A DNA stretch of 64,000 nt, taken from NCBI GenBank assembly GCA_900491605.1, contig UESW01004419.1:218392-282391 (forward strand). Direction: 5' to 3'. Position numbers and translations under genes: made by a program. This DNA is from Calamus simplicifolius (Eukaryota > Streptophyta > Magnoliopsida > Arecales > Arecaceae). The notes under the pieces are model-generated. The model saw nothing but the letters and a program-made list of their open reading frames with translations. It was not told the origin of the DNA and did no database searches. Shown one piece after another: positions 22,307 to 34,068 of this stretch (positions are counted from its first letter, which is position 1; the number at the start of each line of letters is the position of its first letter).

Positions 22307-23274
22307 CCTTTGATGAGAGCTCAATCCTCCAGAACAGAAGTGGCATGGATGCACAGCAGGGACTACAGGAGGTAGAACACGGTAACACTAGTCAGACAAC
22401 CTCCTATACAGTTGTGCCATTTGCTAGTGGACCAGGAGGATTTGAGATTCAGGTGGAGAGGACTGACAGAGGGGGTAGAAGCCAGGGAGTTCAGCAGGAT
22501 GCAGCTGAACAGGGGACTGATACTGGGATCGCACAGCAAAGGCCCAGGAGGAACGTGCGACCACCAGTTCGATACGGCTTTGAGGATTCGTTGTCATATG
22601 CCCTGGTGACAGCGAATGGAGACCCTTTCACCTATGAGAGGCTATGGAAAGTCAGGATAGAGATAGGTGGATCCATGCTATGGCAGAGGAAATGCAGTCT
22701 CTTCACAGCAATAATACGTGGCAGGTGGTCCAGCTGCCACAAGGAAAGAAACCCATTGGTTGTAAATGGGTTTATCAGCGCAAGGAAGGAGCTTCAGAAC
22801 AAGAGGGTATCAGGTATAAGGCAAGACTAGTGGCCAAAGGATACTCTCAGAAAGAAGGCATCGATTATGGTGAGATATTTTCTCCAGTTGTCAGGCACAC
22901 TTCCATCAGACTATTATTGAGTATTGTAGCAGCTCAGGACTTGGAGCTGGAGCAGATGGATGTGAAGACAGCATTCCTCCATGGTCATTTGGAGGAGAGC
23001 ATCTACATGGAGCAGCCACCAGGGTTTAGAGAACCAAGATCAGATGGGAAAGTCTGTTTGCTGAAGAAATCTCTGTATGGGCTGAAGCAGTCGCCGAGGC
23101 AGTGGTACAAGAGATTTGACACTTATGTTAGGAGCATTGGACTTTCCAGGTGTGAGTATGATTCTTGTGTGTATGTTAAATCTCTGGATGATGGGTCTAG
23201 GATGTACTTACTCTTGTATGTAGATGACATGCTGATAGCATGCAAGAGTAGAAGGCTGTACAGGAACTGAAGAT
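22273..23274 (+). pseudogene. Tork-like reverse transcriptase
   Basis: A linker frame (22273-22643) is followed, after a frameshift, by 208 codons (22644-23270). Features: the RT start WIHAMAEEMQSLHSNNTWQ, the CKWVYQRK and YKARLVAKGYSQ segments, MDVKTAFLHGHLEESIYMEQ, and the active site YVDDM near 23217. The active-site aspartates are present. Ends by frameshift after YVDDMLIACKS. Confidence 0.88.
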
Positions 23275-23278
23275 AGCT

Positions 23279-24232
23279 TTGTCTCGGGAGTTTGAGATGA
23301 AGGATCTGGGGCCAGCCAGGAAGATCCTAGGGATGGAAATCATCAGAGATAGATCCAAAGGTGTGCTGCATCTGAGTCAGGGTGGCTACATTAAAAAGAT
23401 TCTGGAGCGATATGGGATGAAGGATGCCAAACCGACAGCACTACCTTGGCAGCACATTTTTCCTTATCGAAGACCATGTCACCACAGACTGAGGTGGAGG
23501 CTCAGGAGATGGAGAAGGTACCATATGCTTCTGGTGTTGGGAGCCTTATGTATGCCATGGTATGTTGTAGGCCAGACATAGCCCATGCAGTGAGCCAGGT
23601 GAGCAGGTTCATGGCGCAGCCTGGTAGGGAGCACTGGCGAGCACTGAAGGGAATCTTCAGGTACTTGGTAGGTACAGTTGGGGTTGGTATTTGCTATGGA
23701 CAGCAAGAAGGCTGAGAGATCCAACTTATCCAAGGAGGCTCGTGGGCAGTTATATGGGTATGTGGATGCAGACTTTGGTGGAGATGTGGACACTAGGAGA
23801 TCCACAACAGGCTTTGTGTTCAGCCTGTTTGGTGGTCCAGTATCGTGGAGATCATGTCTGCAGCCCATCACAGCCTTATCTACCACGGAGGCAGAATACA
23901 TAGGTATCACAGAGGCAGCAAAGGAAGCTCTTTGGCTGAAGGGCTTGATGCTGGAGATGGGACTTGATCAGAAGGTTGTCCAGGTGCATAGTGACAGCCA
24001 GAGTGCTCTGATGCTTGCGCAGAATGCAGTCTATCATGCCAGGACGAAGCACATTGACCTCAGATACCACAGGATCAGAGAGCTGGTGGAAGATGGTGAG
24101 GTGGAGCTGGTGAAGGTATACACCAAAGAAAATCCAGCAGATGCACTGACTAAGGTTCTTCCACGGGACAGTTTTCAAAAGTGTATTTCGTTGTTAAAGC
24201 TGATGGACACAGTGGACGTGCTGAGGCCTTGA
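23279..24232 (+). pseudogene. Tork-like RT connection and RNase H
   Basis: Three overlapping frames (23279, 23446, 23678) form one interrupted domain: FEMKDLGPARKILGMEI, SLMYAMVCCRPDIAHAVS, GYVDADFGGDVDTRRSTTGFVF, ALSTTEAEYIGITEAAKEA, and HIDLRYHRIRELVEDGEVEL. The catalytic Asp (VDADF), Glu (TEAEY) and Asp (HSDSQSA) are readable. Stop at 24230-24232 after VDVLRP. Two frameshifts. Confidence 0.9.
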
Positions 24233-24250
24233 AAGCACCAAGGTGGAGAT

Positions 24251-24476
24251 TGTTGGGCCTGGTGTGGTGCTATCAAGGCCCAGGTGGGCTAACTTGTATT
24301 GGGCTGGGTTTGAGTCCAAGGGTTGAGATTAAATCAAGTCACGGGTGTACACGGGCTTGGGGATTAGTTTAATCTCATTGGTTAGTCCATGGGAGTTTTT
24401 TGTTGAGTCTGGGCCTGGCCCACTTCGTGGATGTATTTAAACTCTAGTCTCTAGGGTTTGGATGGAATAGAGAACA
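24251..24476 (+). repeat. Tork-like 3' LTR, probably truncated
   Basis: Starts TGTTGGGCC immediately after the purine tract AGGTGGAGAT (24241-24250) and reaches GAGAACA at 24476. Only about 226 bp, with a TATTTAAA motif near 24433. The end joins a 133-bp segment copied from the MULE terminal repeat, so the true LTR end may be lost. Confidence 0.65.
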
Positions 24477-24606
24477 ATGTTACGTTCTGATCGTGATGGC
24501 CATTAAAAGCGCTTCGCCTTTATTTTAAAATTATTGTACATATAAAAATGCCCTTTCCCTTCAGCCTACTTCTACCGCCATTTTTTCTTGGATTACATCT
24601 ATGCAA
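24474..24606 (+). repeat. 133-bp exact copy of MULE terminal-repeat DNA
   Basis: Base for base identical, by eye, to 25646-25778, in direct orientation about 1.17 kb away. The left join shares only ACA with its neighbour, so it looks like templated filler rather than a transposed end. Confidence 0.9.
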
Positions 24607-25384
24607 CACCTTGCTAAAACGGTTACTTGTGAAGTTCTGTGAAACTGAAGAGACAATGATGACCCATGCAATGAGGTTACTCTAAGCATCACCTAAGTCT
24701 TCAAGCAGGTTCAGTAAAAGAAACAATAGATCCAGAGGAATCAGGTAATTCAAATTATCTTGTTTGAAATCATGAAGATGCACACTGGCCACCATAGAAA
24801 CTCCAAACTGGCAAAACCCTGGAGCCTAATCGTTGAGGACTTGTATTTGGATCAATCATGAGCACTAACAAAACCAAAGCCAGATCCATTAAAAAATTGA
24901 GTTAAACAACAGCTCAAAAAATATTATATATTAAACTTATTACTAAACCTTTTTCCTGAGAACACAAACTAGCTTTCTTGACTTTGGTTAATCTTGCCAA
25001 TCTGCCTTTTACAGGGGACAGGAATCATTAAGGAAAACATTAAATTGTTTTTCCAGTGGCAGAGATAAGGACCTAAGTACTCATTGTGAAGAAAAGCTTT
25101 TGCAGCTGTGCATAATTTTTTTTCTGTAGTTGACTTTGGAACCAAAGATAACTTTGAAACAACTAAAAATGAGGGATATGGACAGGAGTTAGCAACAATG
25201 TTAGCTACATAAATAATCAATTATCCCATTCTAAATCGTGGATGGGAGATCATGTCTCCTTTGAAATCTGCCCAATACATTAGCTAACCAAAGGCTTCCC
25301 CAGAAATGAGAAGGAATTGCATTGTCGTTCAAGAGAGGGCAAGCTTTGGATTGGATTAAAATCTTGCCGAGTGTAAAAAGCATA
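24607..25384. other. filler and unclassified DNA left of the MULE
   Basis: 24605-24690 is a diverged copy of the Tork gag region at 20599-20698 with two small deletions. The rest (to about 25384) shows no reading frame or repeat I can name. Confidence 0.5.
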
Positions 25385-26165
25385 AGTTTTGAGCATGGGT
25401 TGTAGAAGCTCAAGTTTTTAGCATGGGTTGTAAAAACCAAAATAAATATTACAGAATTCCTTTCAAGAAAAAAAAAAAACGGGCGCCGCGCCCTCGATTG
25501 CCATGTTGATGGGTACCTTTAAAATCTGGAAAAGTCTTTGTACATCGCCCCCGGTGCAGCAAGTCCTACGTGGGCTGCACCGCCTCTCCTGATTGGTCCA
25601 CGTGGATCCTACGTGGCTGACGATACGGAACGGTATGGCTCTGCTACAATGTTACGTTCTGATCGTGATGGCCATTAAAAGCGCTTCGCCTTTATTTTAA
25701 AATTATTGTACATATAAAAATGCCCTTTCCCTTCAGCCTACTTCTACCGCCATTTTTTCTTGGATTACATCTATGCAAGAAAAACTCAAATGCAAGGAAT
25801 CAGTCCAAGGTTTGAGCAAGATCCTGAGCCCTCGCTTTGAGAGTCCGATCAGAAGAAAATATTTCGGCTTTGAGGCTGGAATACGTAGCTACTGAAGTCT
25901 TTGTACAAAAACTTCTGAAAAAAATGACTTCTTTGTAAAGCTCCTTTATTACACCAACTATTTTTGTGTTTTAATGCATTAGGAAACCGTTTAATGCGCA
26001 GGTAACTTCCTTAGACCAAAACAGTTATGACATTCTGGGAATCATAACTGTTTAGAGTTTAGTGTTTTCTAGCACGAATGTCATACTGTATAACTTATGA
26101 ACTGGGGTGTCGTCAGAGTGTTTCGGTGGCCTATATTCCCCATTATTTCCTTTCCATATAGCTCT
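25385..26165 (+). repeat. MULE left terminal inverted repeat
   Basis: Matches the reverse complement of the right end in blocks. Outermost, AAATAAATATTAC..GAATTCCTTTCAAG and a poly(A) run (25440-25485) pair with 50705-50750. CCCTCGATTGCCA..GTTGATGG..TACC (25490-25520) pairs with 50665-50705. Then GTACATCG and GGCGAAGCGCTTTT-type blocks pair with 48595-48760. The inner AATGCATTAGGAAACC..TTTAATGCGCA (25975-26005) pairs with 48215-48255. It holds the uncut site GGTACCTTTAAAATC where the right end carries a MITE and the captured gene. Confidence 0.85.
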
Positions 26166-27305
26166 AGTTACAAACCTATGACACTTGTGCTCCGGGGTAT
26201 CGTCATAAAAGCTACGACACCCCAGATTTACTATTAAGACATCGTAATTACAAGCCTACGACACCCATGCTCCAAACGAATGCCGAGAAAAGCCTCACAA
26301 CATCGCAGGAGAAAATCGGCCAAAAATCAGTGATGACACCCCAGGAAAAAAGTTGGGAGTATTGCGACACCCAAGTTAAAGTAATAAGATACCTCTGTTA
26401 AACAAATACAACACCCCAGTTATGCTCGGCCAAAAATCCTTCGCGACACCGCAGTTCAAACATCATGACACCCTAGTGACAACACTACAACACCAGTGCT
26501 TATAACCTTACGACACCCAAGGAGGAATTCGGCCAAAAATTATTCGTGACACCATAGTTGAAACGTTACGACACCCTAGCGGCAACGCTATGATACCCAT
26601 GCTTATAACCTTTGCGATCTTCGTTTGTTGCTTTCCGGGGTGTCGTAGTTTGTTCTTTGGGGTGTCTTGAACTGCTAAAGGGTGTGTCGTGCTTATAACT
26701 GATGCTGGAGAGAAGGTCCGCGACACCCCAAGAGGAATTCACTTGAAAATCTTCGCGACACCCAAGTTGAAACGTTACGACACCCTAGCGACAACGCTAC
26801 GACACCCGTGATTATAACCTTCGCGATCTTCGTTTGTTGCTTTTCAGGGTGTCTTTAACTGCTAAAGGTGTCGTTATTTTTTATATGAGGTATCGTTAGT
26901 TCCTGCCTGAACATTTTCAGCTACGGTGTTGTAATATGTGAACCTTGGTGTCGTTAGGCCCTTCCTCAATGTGTTATGAATGGGTGTCGTAATTGTACAG
27001 CTTCGGTGTCATTTTTTATAAACCGGGGTGTCGCGACGTCTGAATTTGGCTGTTGTAAGTTCATGTCTTTAACTATTAATGGGTGTCGTAGTTTTTAACC
27101 AGGAAGACGAACAAGGAGCCATTATTCAGATCATAGATGGCATGTATTCCGAGTATCTGAGGTTCAATCATAATCGTGTTGTCGTATTTCTTCAAGTGAG
27201 GTGTCATATTTTTTTAACCTTGGTGTCCTAATGCTTTGTCAGGATATATTGACGGCTAAATCTATGGATATCATTGTTCATGACTATGTGTCTATATTTC
27301 CACAG
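26166..27305 (+). repeat. MULE minisatellite block 1 and transposase leader
   Basis: Dense, irregular ACGACACCC / GGGTGTCGT motifs, two longer sub-repeats (CTTGCGACACCCAAGTTGAAACG type near 26500 and 26760), then an AT-richer leader. CCACAG|ACGATG at 27301-27309 looks like an intron acceptor before the first recognisable transposase exon. No other gene seen. Confidence 0.7.
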
Positions 27306-29738
27306 ACGATGCTAAAGTTATAGATCGAAAAGAAATCGAGCACACTCCCGGCCATGCACCTTCACCCATCGCTCCAAAAGCAGGGGTTGATATTATAGTT
27401 CCTCAAACTGGAATGAAATTTAATTCAGCAGATGATGTATATACTTTCTACAATGGATACGCAAAAAGAGTTGGTTTTGGAATCACAACAGTGTGTATCA
27501 GGGCCAACAACAACAAACAACTTTGCTTCAAGCACCTGGCATGTTGGAGGTAAGGAAAATCTAGAAAAACAGAGAATAGCATGAATCATAGGGATACTGG
27601 GAAAGTTGATTGCATGGCATCCATAAAAGTAAGACTGAATGCTACAAATGGTAAGTGGATATTGGTTGAGGTTTCTCTAGAACATAACCATGGGATGTCC
27701 ATAACATCAACTGGTTATCTACGGTCGCATAGGAGGATCAGCACACCAGAGAAGGCAGAGATTAGCAATTTATATGCCGTGAATGTTTTGATAACTCAGA
27801 TATACTCTGCCATAGCAATGAGAAAAGGGGGCAGAAGACAATTGGATTTCACCGAGAAGGATGCTCGTAATTTCATTTGTCGCGAACGTCAGTCTAAGAT
27901 GAAAGAAGGAGATGCTCAGTCGATGGTATCCATTTCACCGAAATGCAACTCAGAAATCCTAATTTCTTCGATATCTTAGACCTCAATCATAATGGTCATC
28001 TCATGTCTGTCTTCTGGATTCATCCAAGGTCAAGATTGGCATGCACATACTTCGGTGATGTTCTAAGCTTTGACTCAACCTACTTGACAAATAGATATCA
28101 AATGCCTTTTTGTCCATTCGTCGGGGTCAACCATCATGGACAGTCCACCTTGCTTGGTTGCACATTATTGTCTGATGAGAGTACTGAGACATATAAATAG
28201 GTTTTTCAGTCATGGCTGGATGCAAATGGTGATCAAGCACCTATTGCCATAATAACTGACCAAGATAAGGCAATCGAGGCTGCTGTTAAAGAAGTTTTTC
28301 CTAACACACGACATCGATTTTATCTTTGGCATATATTGAAGAAGATACCTGAAAAGATTGGCCACATTTGCACAGCAAATCCCAAGTTTATGGTTGATTT
28401 CGATGAGGCGATATATGATTCATTGACCATACAGTCATTCGAGGAAAGGTGGGCACATGTTATGGAGAAATATAAAGAATGCAAGGCTATAGATTGGTTC
28501 AATGTCTTTTATGAATGTCGGGATAAATGGGTTCCAGTTTACCTAAAGGATACATTCTTCGCAGGTTTGTATGTCATTGTCTTTGGTTCATGTTCGCGTT
28601 CAATGCTTCTTTTTTTGACAAAATTATGTACAGGGATGTCATCTTCACAAAGGAGCGAGGGCATAAATCACTTCTTCGATGGGTTTATAAATTCGAAGAC
28701 TACACTAACGGAGTTCATAGGTAAGTACGAAGATGTCTTGGAGAAAAGGTACGAGGCCAAAAATGAGGAAGATAATAGGACATTGCAAATGATTGCTTTC
28801 TTAAAGACATCATCACCTTTTGAGAGACAAGCTGCAGGAAGGTATACAAGGTGCATTTTCAAAAAATTTCAGAATGAGATCCTTGAAATGACTACATCAA
28901 ATACTAAATTGATCAAGGAAGCTGATAACTGTTGTGTATATTCTGCAAAGTCGTATGGAAGGATTGAAGTTGATGGAATCGGCAAGGAGATGATCAAAGA
29001 TTATATCGTGTCATACGATAGAAATATTGAGGATGTCCAATGCCAGTGTTGATTCTTTCAGTTTAAGGGTTACCTGTGTAGGCATGCCTTGGTGGTTCTT
29101 CATCAAAGCGACGTATTTCATTTACCAGATAAATACTTCTTGAAGAGATGGTGCAAGGACATGAAATACCAATTCGATGATTTCGACTGTAGTACTGAAA
29201 GTTGTGATAAAAGCACACAAAAATCATGGTACGTAGTGACAATTTTTTATTTGAAATGTCTTAATATATGTTTTCGATAACATTATGTTATTGATTGTAG
29301 ATATAGTTTGCCGAGCCATTGGATGATGAAGCTCACAGAGATAGCCTCCATGTCTGAAGATACATTTAATTTAGTGATGAATGGTCTAACACCTATATTC
29401 GAAATTGTCGTGGATGCTAACTACACAGCTAAGCCAAGTACAGAGCTTGTAATTCAAGATCCTCAGCAAATTAGGATGAAAGGTCGCCCAAGAGAGAACA
29501 GATTAAAGAGTGGAGTCGAGAAGAAGTCGAAAAGATCAAAGAAAAATCTGGTCAAGGCAACCGTTGACGCTCCATCAATGCAAAATGAAATAAGAGCTGC
29601 TTCAAGCAACATGCAGACTTGTATACAGTCAATTAACACCAGAGAGGACATGGAAAGAATTGTATCACCTTCCGAAACTTTGATGGATGAGTTTGATGCT
29701 TATGTATTGAGTCAACTAACACAGGAGCATATATAAAA
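27306..29738 (+). pseudogene. MULE transposase (MuDR/FAR1 family), nearly complete
   Basis: N-terminal FAR1-type zinc-binding DNA-binding domain: CFKHLACWR, KVDCMASIKVRL, LEHNHGM. MULE catalytic domain with the three acids in place: VLSFDSTYLTNRY (Asp), IAIITDQDKAIEAA (Asp), MSSSQRSEGINHFFDGF (Glu). SWIM zinc finger CQC...LCRHALVVL. Basic tail to the stop at 29736-29738. A canonical GT-AG intron at 28565-28633 (69 bp) splits FFAG|MSSS, and another intron lies near 29229-29300. In-frame stops at about 27553, 28198 and 29050 (in the SWIM finger), plus a frameshift near 27930. It would cut and join the terminal repeats; this copy is disabled by a few lesions only. Confidence 0.9.
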
Positions 29739-29990
29739 CACGGGTGTCGTAACTTTGTAACTAGGGTGTCTTGGTCACAAATGAAGTGCTTTGTAACTAG
29801 GGTGTCTTTTTCAGCCAAATGAAGTGCTCATCTCGTCTGCCAAGAAGATTTGATATTTTATGAATACGCTTGCACTGTTACGACACCCCAGCTCTGGCCT
29901 AACGACACCCTCGCTTTAAAGCGACGACACCCATGCGGGAACTATTAAGGTGGGGGGAGCGAGGACACCCCCGCTCTCGGCTAACGACAT
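29739..29990 (+). repeat. MULE minisatellite, transposase 3' flank
   Basis: GGGTGTCGT, then ACGACACCC motifs begin directly after the transposase stop, switching strand around 29870. Confidence 0.75.
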
Positions 29991-31180
29991 CCTAGCTTTA
30001 GCTCAACGACACCCGAAAGGCCAAATCCTACAACATCCCATTTCTCACGAAAGGACACCAAAGCTTTTAGTGCGACGACCCCCCAGCTCTGGGCTAACGA
30101 CATTCTAGCTTTAGCTTGACGACACCCGAAGGGCAAAATTCTACGACATCTCATTTTTCATGAAAGGATACCAAAGCTTTTAGAGTGACGACCCCCAGCT
30201 CTGGGCTAACGACACCCTAGCTTTAGCTCGAGGACACCCGAAAGGCAAAATCCTACGACATCCCATTTTTCACAAAAGGACACCAATGCTTTTAGCGCGA
30301 CGACCCCCTAGGTCTGGGCTAATGACACCCTAGCTTTAGCTAGACGACACCCAAAAGGCCAAATCCTACGACATCCCATTTCTCACAAAAGGATACCAAA
30401 GCTTTTAGCGCGACGACCCCCCAGCTTTGGGCTAATGATATCCTAGCTTTAGCTCGACGACACCCAAAAGGAAAAATCCTACGACAACCCAATTCTCACG
30501 AAAGGACACCAAAGCTTTTAGTGCGATGACCCCCCAGCTATGGGCTAACGACACCCTAGCTTTAGCTAGATGACACCCGAAAGGCCAAATCCTACGACAT
30601 CCTATTTCTCACAAAAGGACACTAAAGCTTTTAGCACGATGACCCCCCAGCTCTGGGCTAACGACACCCTAGCTTTAGCTCAACGACACCCGAAAGGCAA
30701 AATCCTATGACATCCCATTTCTCACGAAAGGACACCAAAGCTTTTAGCGCAACGACCCCCCAACTCTGGGCTAACAACACCCTAGTTTTAGCTCGACGAC
30801 ACCCGAAAGGCCAAATCCTACGACATCCCATTTTTCACGAAAAGACACCAAAGCTTTTAGCGCGATGACCCCCCAGCTCTGAGCTAACGACACCCTAGCT
30901 TTAGCTCGACGACACCCGAAAGGTCAAATCCTACGACATCCCATTTCTCACGAAAGGACACCAAAGCTTTTAGCGCGACGACCCCCCAGCTCTGGGCTAA
31001 CGATACCCTAGCTTTAGCTCGACGACACCCAAAAGGCAAAATCCTATGACATCTCATTTCTCATGAAAGGACACCAAAGCTTTTAGTGCGACGACCCCCC
31101 AGCTCTGGGCTAACAACACCCTGACTTTAGCTCAACGACACCCGAAAGACAAAATCCTACGACATCCCATTTCTTAATTT
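29991..31180 (+). repeat. MULE 113-bp higher-order tandem array (10 units)
   Basis: The landmark AAGCTTTTAG recurs at 30061, 30174, 30285 (one base changed), 30399, 30512, 30625, 30739, 30851, 30964 and 31077, i.e. every 111-114 bp. Each unit contains three to four CGACACCC-type motifs (CGACACCCGAAAGGC, CTACGACATCCCATT, CTAACGACACCCTAGCTTTAG). Confidence 0.92.
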
Positions 31181-31444
31181 ACGACATTCTAGTTTTCAAT
31201 TTATAACATCATATATAAAAACTTAATAAATTATCAAGTAGAAAAGGAATAAATATGAATAAATCGAGGACACCCCTATTCTCAATATAAAATTTTTGCA
31301 TTTGCATTAAATCTGAAATAGTGTTAATATGAATAAATTATATTAAATTTTTAATCAAAGAAGAATGAAAAAATTAAGAACCGTTTGTGACAAGGTCGTT
31401 GATCTTTTGGTTCAGGCCCTCTCTCAATATCGCGCAGCTAATTG
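31181..31444. other. AT-rich spacer between minisatellite and ULP1 gene
   Basis: No frame or motif; presumably the 3' flank of the ULP1-type gene. Confidence 0.5.
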
Positions 31445-34068
31445 TCACCGGTATTCTCTTACTTCCTCCTTCGTGAAATTCATCTCCATATCAGGATTAT
31501 CCCATCGAGCAAGACATTTTATGTATCTCAGACAATATAGGCCGCAATCCAGCGATCCGGCCGGTTGACTTGGGCAATCCGAAATCTCTTCCATCGGCCA
31601 AGTCATCACCTCCTCCTTATCGCAGTAGATATGGAATATGTGGCCAAGAATTGTATGCCATTTCTTCGCATTGGCCTTGTACCTGGCGTTGCATTTTAAT
31701 GAATTCAGGTGCATGAACACCTTTCATTCTATGTCGACAGCAATCAGATGCCAGTGCGAGTTATCGAAGTTTATTATGGTGAATAGAAACCAGAATTGGG
31801 CCTTATCTTCATCAGATACATTGTCAAATATCGAAGCCCCTGATGTTGTAGCGAGTTCATGAGAAGTTAATGGAGAAGTTAGACACAAAGCGGCTACAAA
31901 AACTGATGCAAAGATGCACTTATGGTATCGGTCCGGATGCTCTGTCCAGTTGCACATCAAAAACTCCTGGCAGGCATCAATTATCTGCCAATGAATGTAA
32001 ACCGATTAATATAATTCTAAAATCAACAACTAGAAAAGGTTTCTTGAGATACTTACATCATCTATTATCATATCATTGTTAATGAGATCCTGAAGACTTT
32101 TCCTTGTTACAACGCCACCTAACTTATTGGTGTACACGATCTCGTCGGTTAGTCATTCACTCAAAAAAAATTTATAATAATTTGGTCATCTTTGACCGTT
32201 GTGTTGGGCTTTGATGTGCCCACTGTCTTCGATGACTTTCTAGGATGGGTTATCTCATAAGAATCTCCTCTGACCTTGGATGCCTTTTGCTTCCTCGACT
32301 CTTTTTTAACCCTCTTAACAAGCGAAGGCATTCCAACGATTTCTATGTCCACATCATCACCCTTTAGCGCAGGGGTGCTAAGTTTTTATCAAATTTGGAC
32401 TCCTTTTGGCCCTCCATAGAATGCCCCTCCCCCCTCTTCTCCTCCTCGTTATTTTCATTCCCATGCTCTGTTTTATCGTCCAAGGAATCCCCCTCCAATC
32501 TCTTCTCCTCTGTTTTTGCAATCCTCATTTTAGTTGGACCCTCAGAGGAATGGTCCGCCTCCATCTTCTTCTCCTCCGTATTTCCTTTCCCAGGCTTGAG
32601 AAGACACTCCAAGGAATGCCTCTCCTCTGTCTTCCCGTCTCCCTTGTCCTCCTCATTTATTGCATTGCTTTCCTTTCTGAGCAGTGAACTGAGGAGGCTC
32701 TCAGCAATGGACAGCCTGTGCCTGACATCATCGAGTTGATCCTTAACGCAAGCTAATTCAATCCTCAACTTGACACAGCTTGCGCAGCGCTCTATTGGTT
32801 CATGCGATGCTACTGTCTGTTGAGTGAGAAGCCAGCGCTCCTCTGACAGTGGTATAGTAGCTCCCTCCAACTGCAAAGCAAGATGATAAATAAATTAATA
32901 TTAAGTAAAAATATTAACACATTAAGTGAAAAAATATGGTCAGAGCAATGAAGCAATGTATTAACTTACCAAGTCGTGAGGTTGCATGTTGGCAACCCAA
33001 ACTGACTGGATCTTCATTTGGTTGTCATACCACTTTAACAGCCGGGGCAGTTTATCAGGATATGATGGTGCTCGCATTGATATATGCTCGAGGAACCATG
33101 CCTGAACATGATAATTTTTGGATATAAAAAATGTTATATTAACAAAGAAATTATACTAAGGACACTATTTCTGCATCTCAATAATTCTTACCACCAGCGC
33201 TGCCGAGCATCCGAACAGGGTAGGCTGCCTCCTAACCTTTTTTGCTCTCTTTGAGTGGACCGGCTCATCGGAATGCAAGCAAGCAGCTACTTCTGAGAGA
33301 GTCAGAATAATCAACTCCTTGAATGCCGAAGCCCAGTCGATCCTATCCAGTTGACTTAAGTCATCCAAGTGCTGGATGAGATATCGTGAACATCTCTGAT
33401 TAGACTTTGGAGCCAAAAACATGGCAAACATATAGGCGATCCAAAGTCTGACGGTGTCCTCGACATCCTCCTGTACCTTAGATGATCAGATCAAAATATT
33501 AACTTCTCCAAACCTTCTTGACAAAGATCTAAACCCTGGCCAAATCATCTGAACAACCTTCCGTTGAACAACTGGCTGGACGTATCGATCTTCTTCCCAT
33601 GAGCTGGAAGACCCAGAATAAGTGCGACTTCATCGGCACTGAATAGAACCGGCTTGCCACAGAAAATGAACTGGTCACCTCCATTGTGACATCTTATGAT
33701 GTCTGCTAGCAATCACCCATCGACTATGAACGTCTGCATGTCGACAAAGGCACCAAATGGGGTCCTTCAAATAAGCTTTGTATGCTCTCTAGTAAACCCC
33801 ATCTTCCAAACCTTCTGAACGTATACGGTCGGCCTGCAAATATTCTTAAACAACTGGGAAGCCTTCACTCGGGGGACTGAAATAATTTTCATGTCATCTG
33901 AAACAGGGGGTAAAACATACTTGTCAGCTGGGTGCCATTATGTATGAACTAGGGTATCATGACATTTTAAGAGAGGATGTCATAATATCTTAACAAAGGG
34001 ATAAACATACCTGAAGGAGACGCATCCTCATTCGAGTGAAGAACGATGTCCTTGCTTTGTTCCGCCAT
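31445..34068 (-). pseudogene. ULP1-type (C48) cysteine protease gene of the MULE
   Basis: ATG at 34066-34068 (MAEQSKDIVLHSNEDASPS), donor CAG|GTATGT at 34010, next exon from 33897 (MKIISVPRVKASQLF, VALILGLPAHGKK), then 33431-33165 (MFAMFLAPKSNQRCSRYLIQ), a short exon near 32970-33120 (EHISMRAPSYPDKLP), 32876-32364 (coiled coil and four imperfect acidic repeats) and 32352-32161 (basic). The C-terminal protease lies at about 32150-31445: NSHWHLIAVD (His), CPSQPAGSLDCGLYC (Gln, Cys), stop TGA at 31445. The usual catalytic Asp position reads LNSL (Asn). Stops near 33770 and 33710 break the second exon. It would cleave SUMO/ubiquitin-like conjugates or act in transposition; role unproven. Confidence 0.82.

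Larger units (their letters stand above)
19752..24476 (+). mobile_element. decayed Tork-like Ty1/copia retrotransposon
   Basis: Integrase (21719), RT (22273-23270) and RNase H (23279-24232) follow in copia order on +, then a purine tract (AAGGTGGAGAT) and an LTR start TGTTGGGCC at 24251. Integrase, RT and RNase H wording (KSLYGLKQSPRQWYKRFD, YVDDMLIAC, DTRRSTTGFVF) is of the TNT1/Tork type. No 5' LTR or primer site is recognisable near 19752, so the 5' end is truncated or too diverged. Confidence 0.85.

Noticed and set aside
25231..25440. 69-codon minus frame with IPSHFWGSLWLANVLG
   Set aside because: Superficially like a copia integrase fragment (FW-x-x-A), but no neighbouring domain or second match; it overlaps the MULE end.
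30061..31087. Regular 113-bp units considered as a CRISPR-like array or centromeric satellite
   Set aside because: No direct-repeat/spacer pattern (spacers are themselves repeated), plant context, and the array is confined to the MULE.
32395..32739. Plus-strand frames opposite the ULP1 gene
   Set aside because: Shadow of the acidic, repeat-containing exon on the minus strand; no independent motif.
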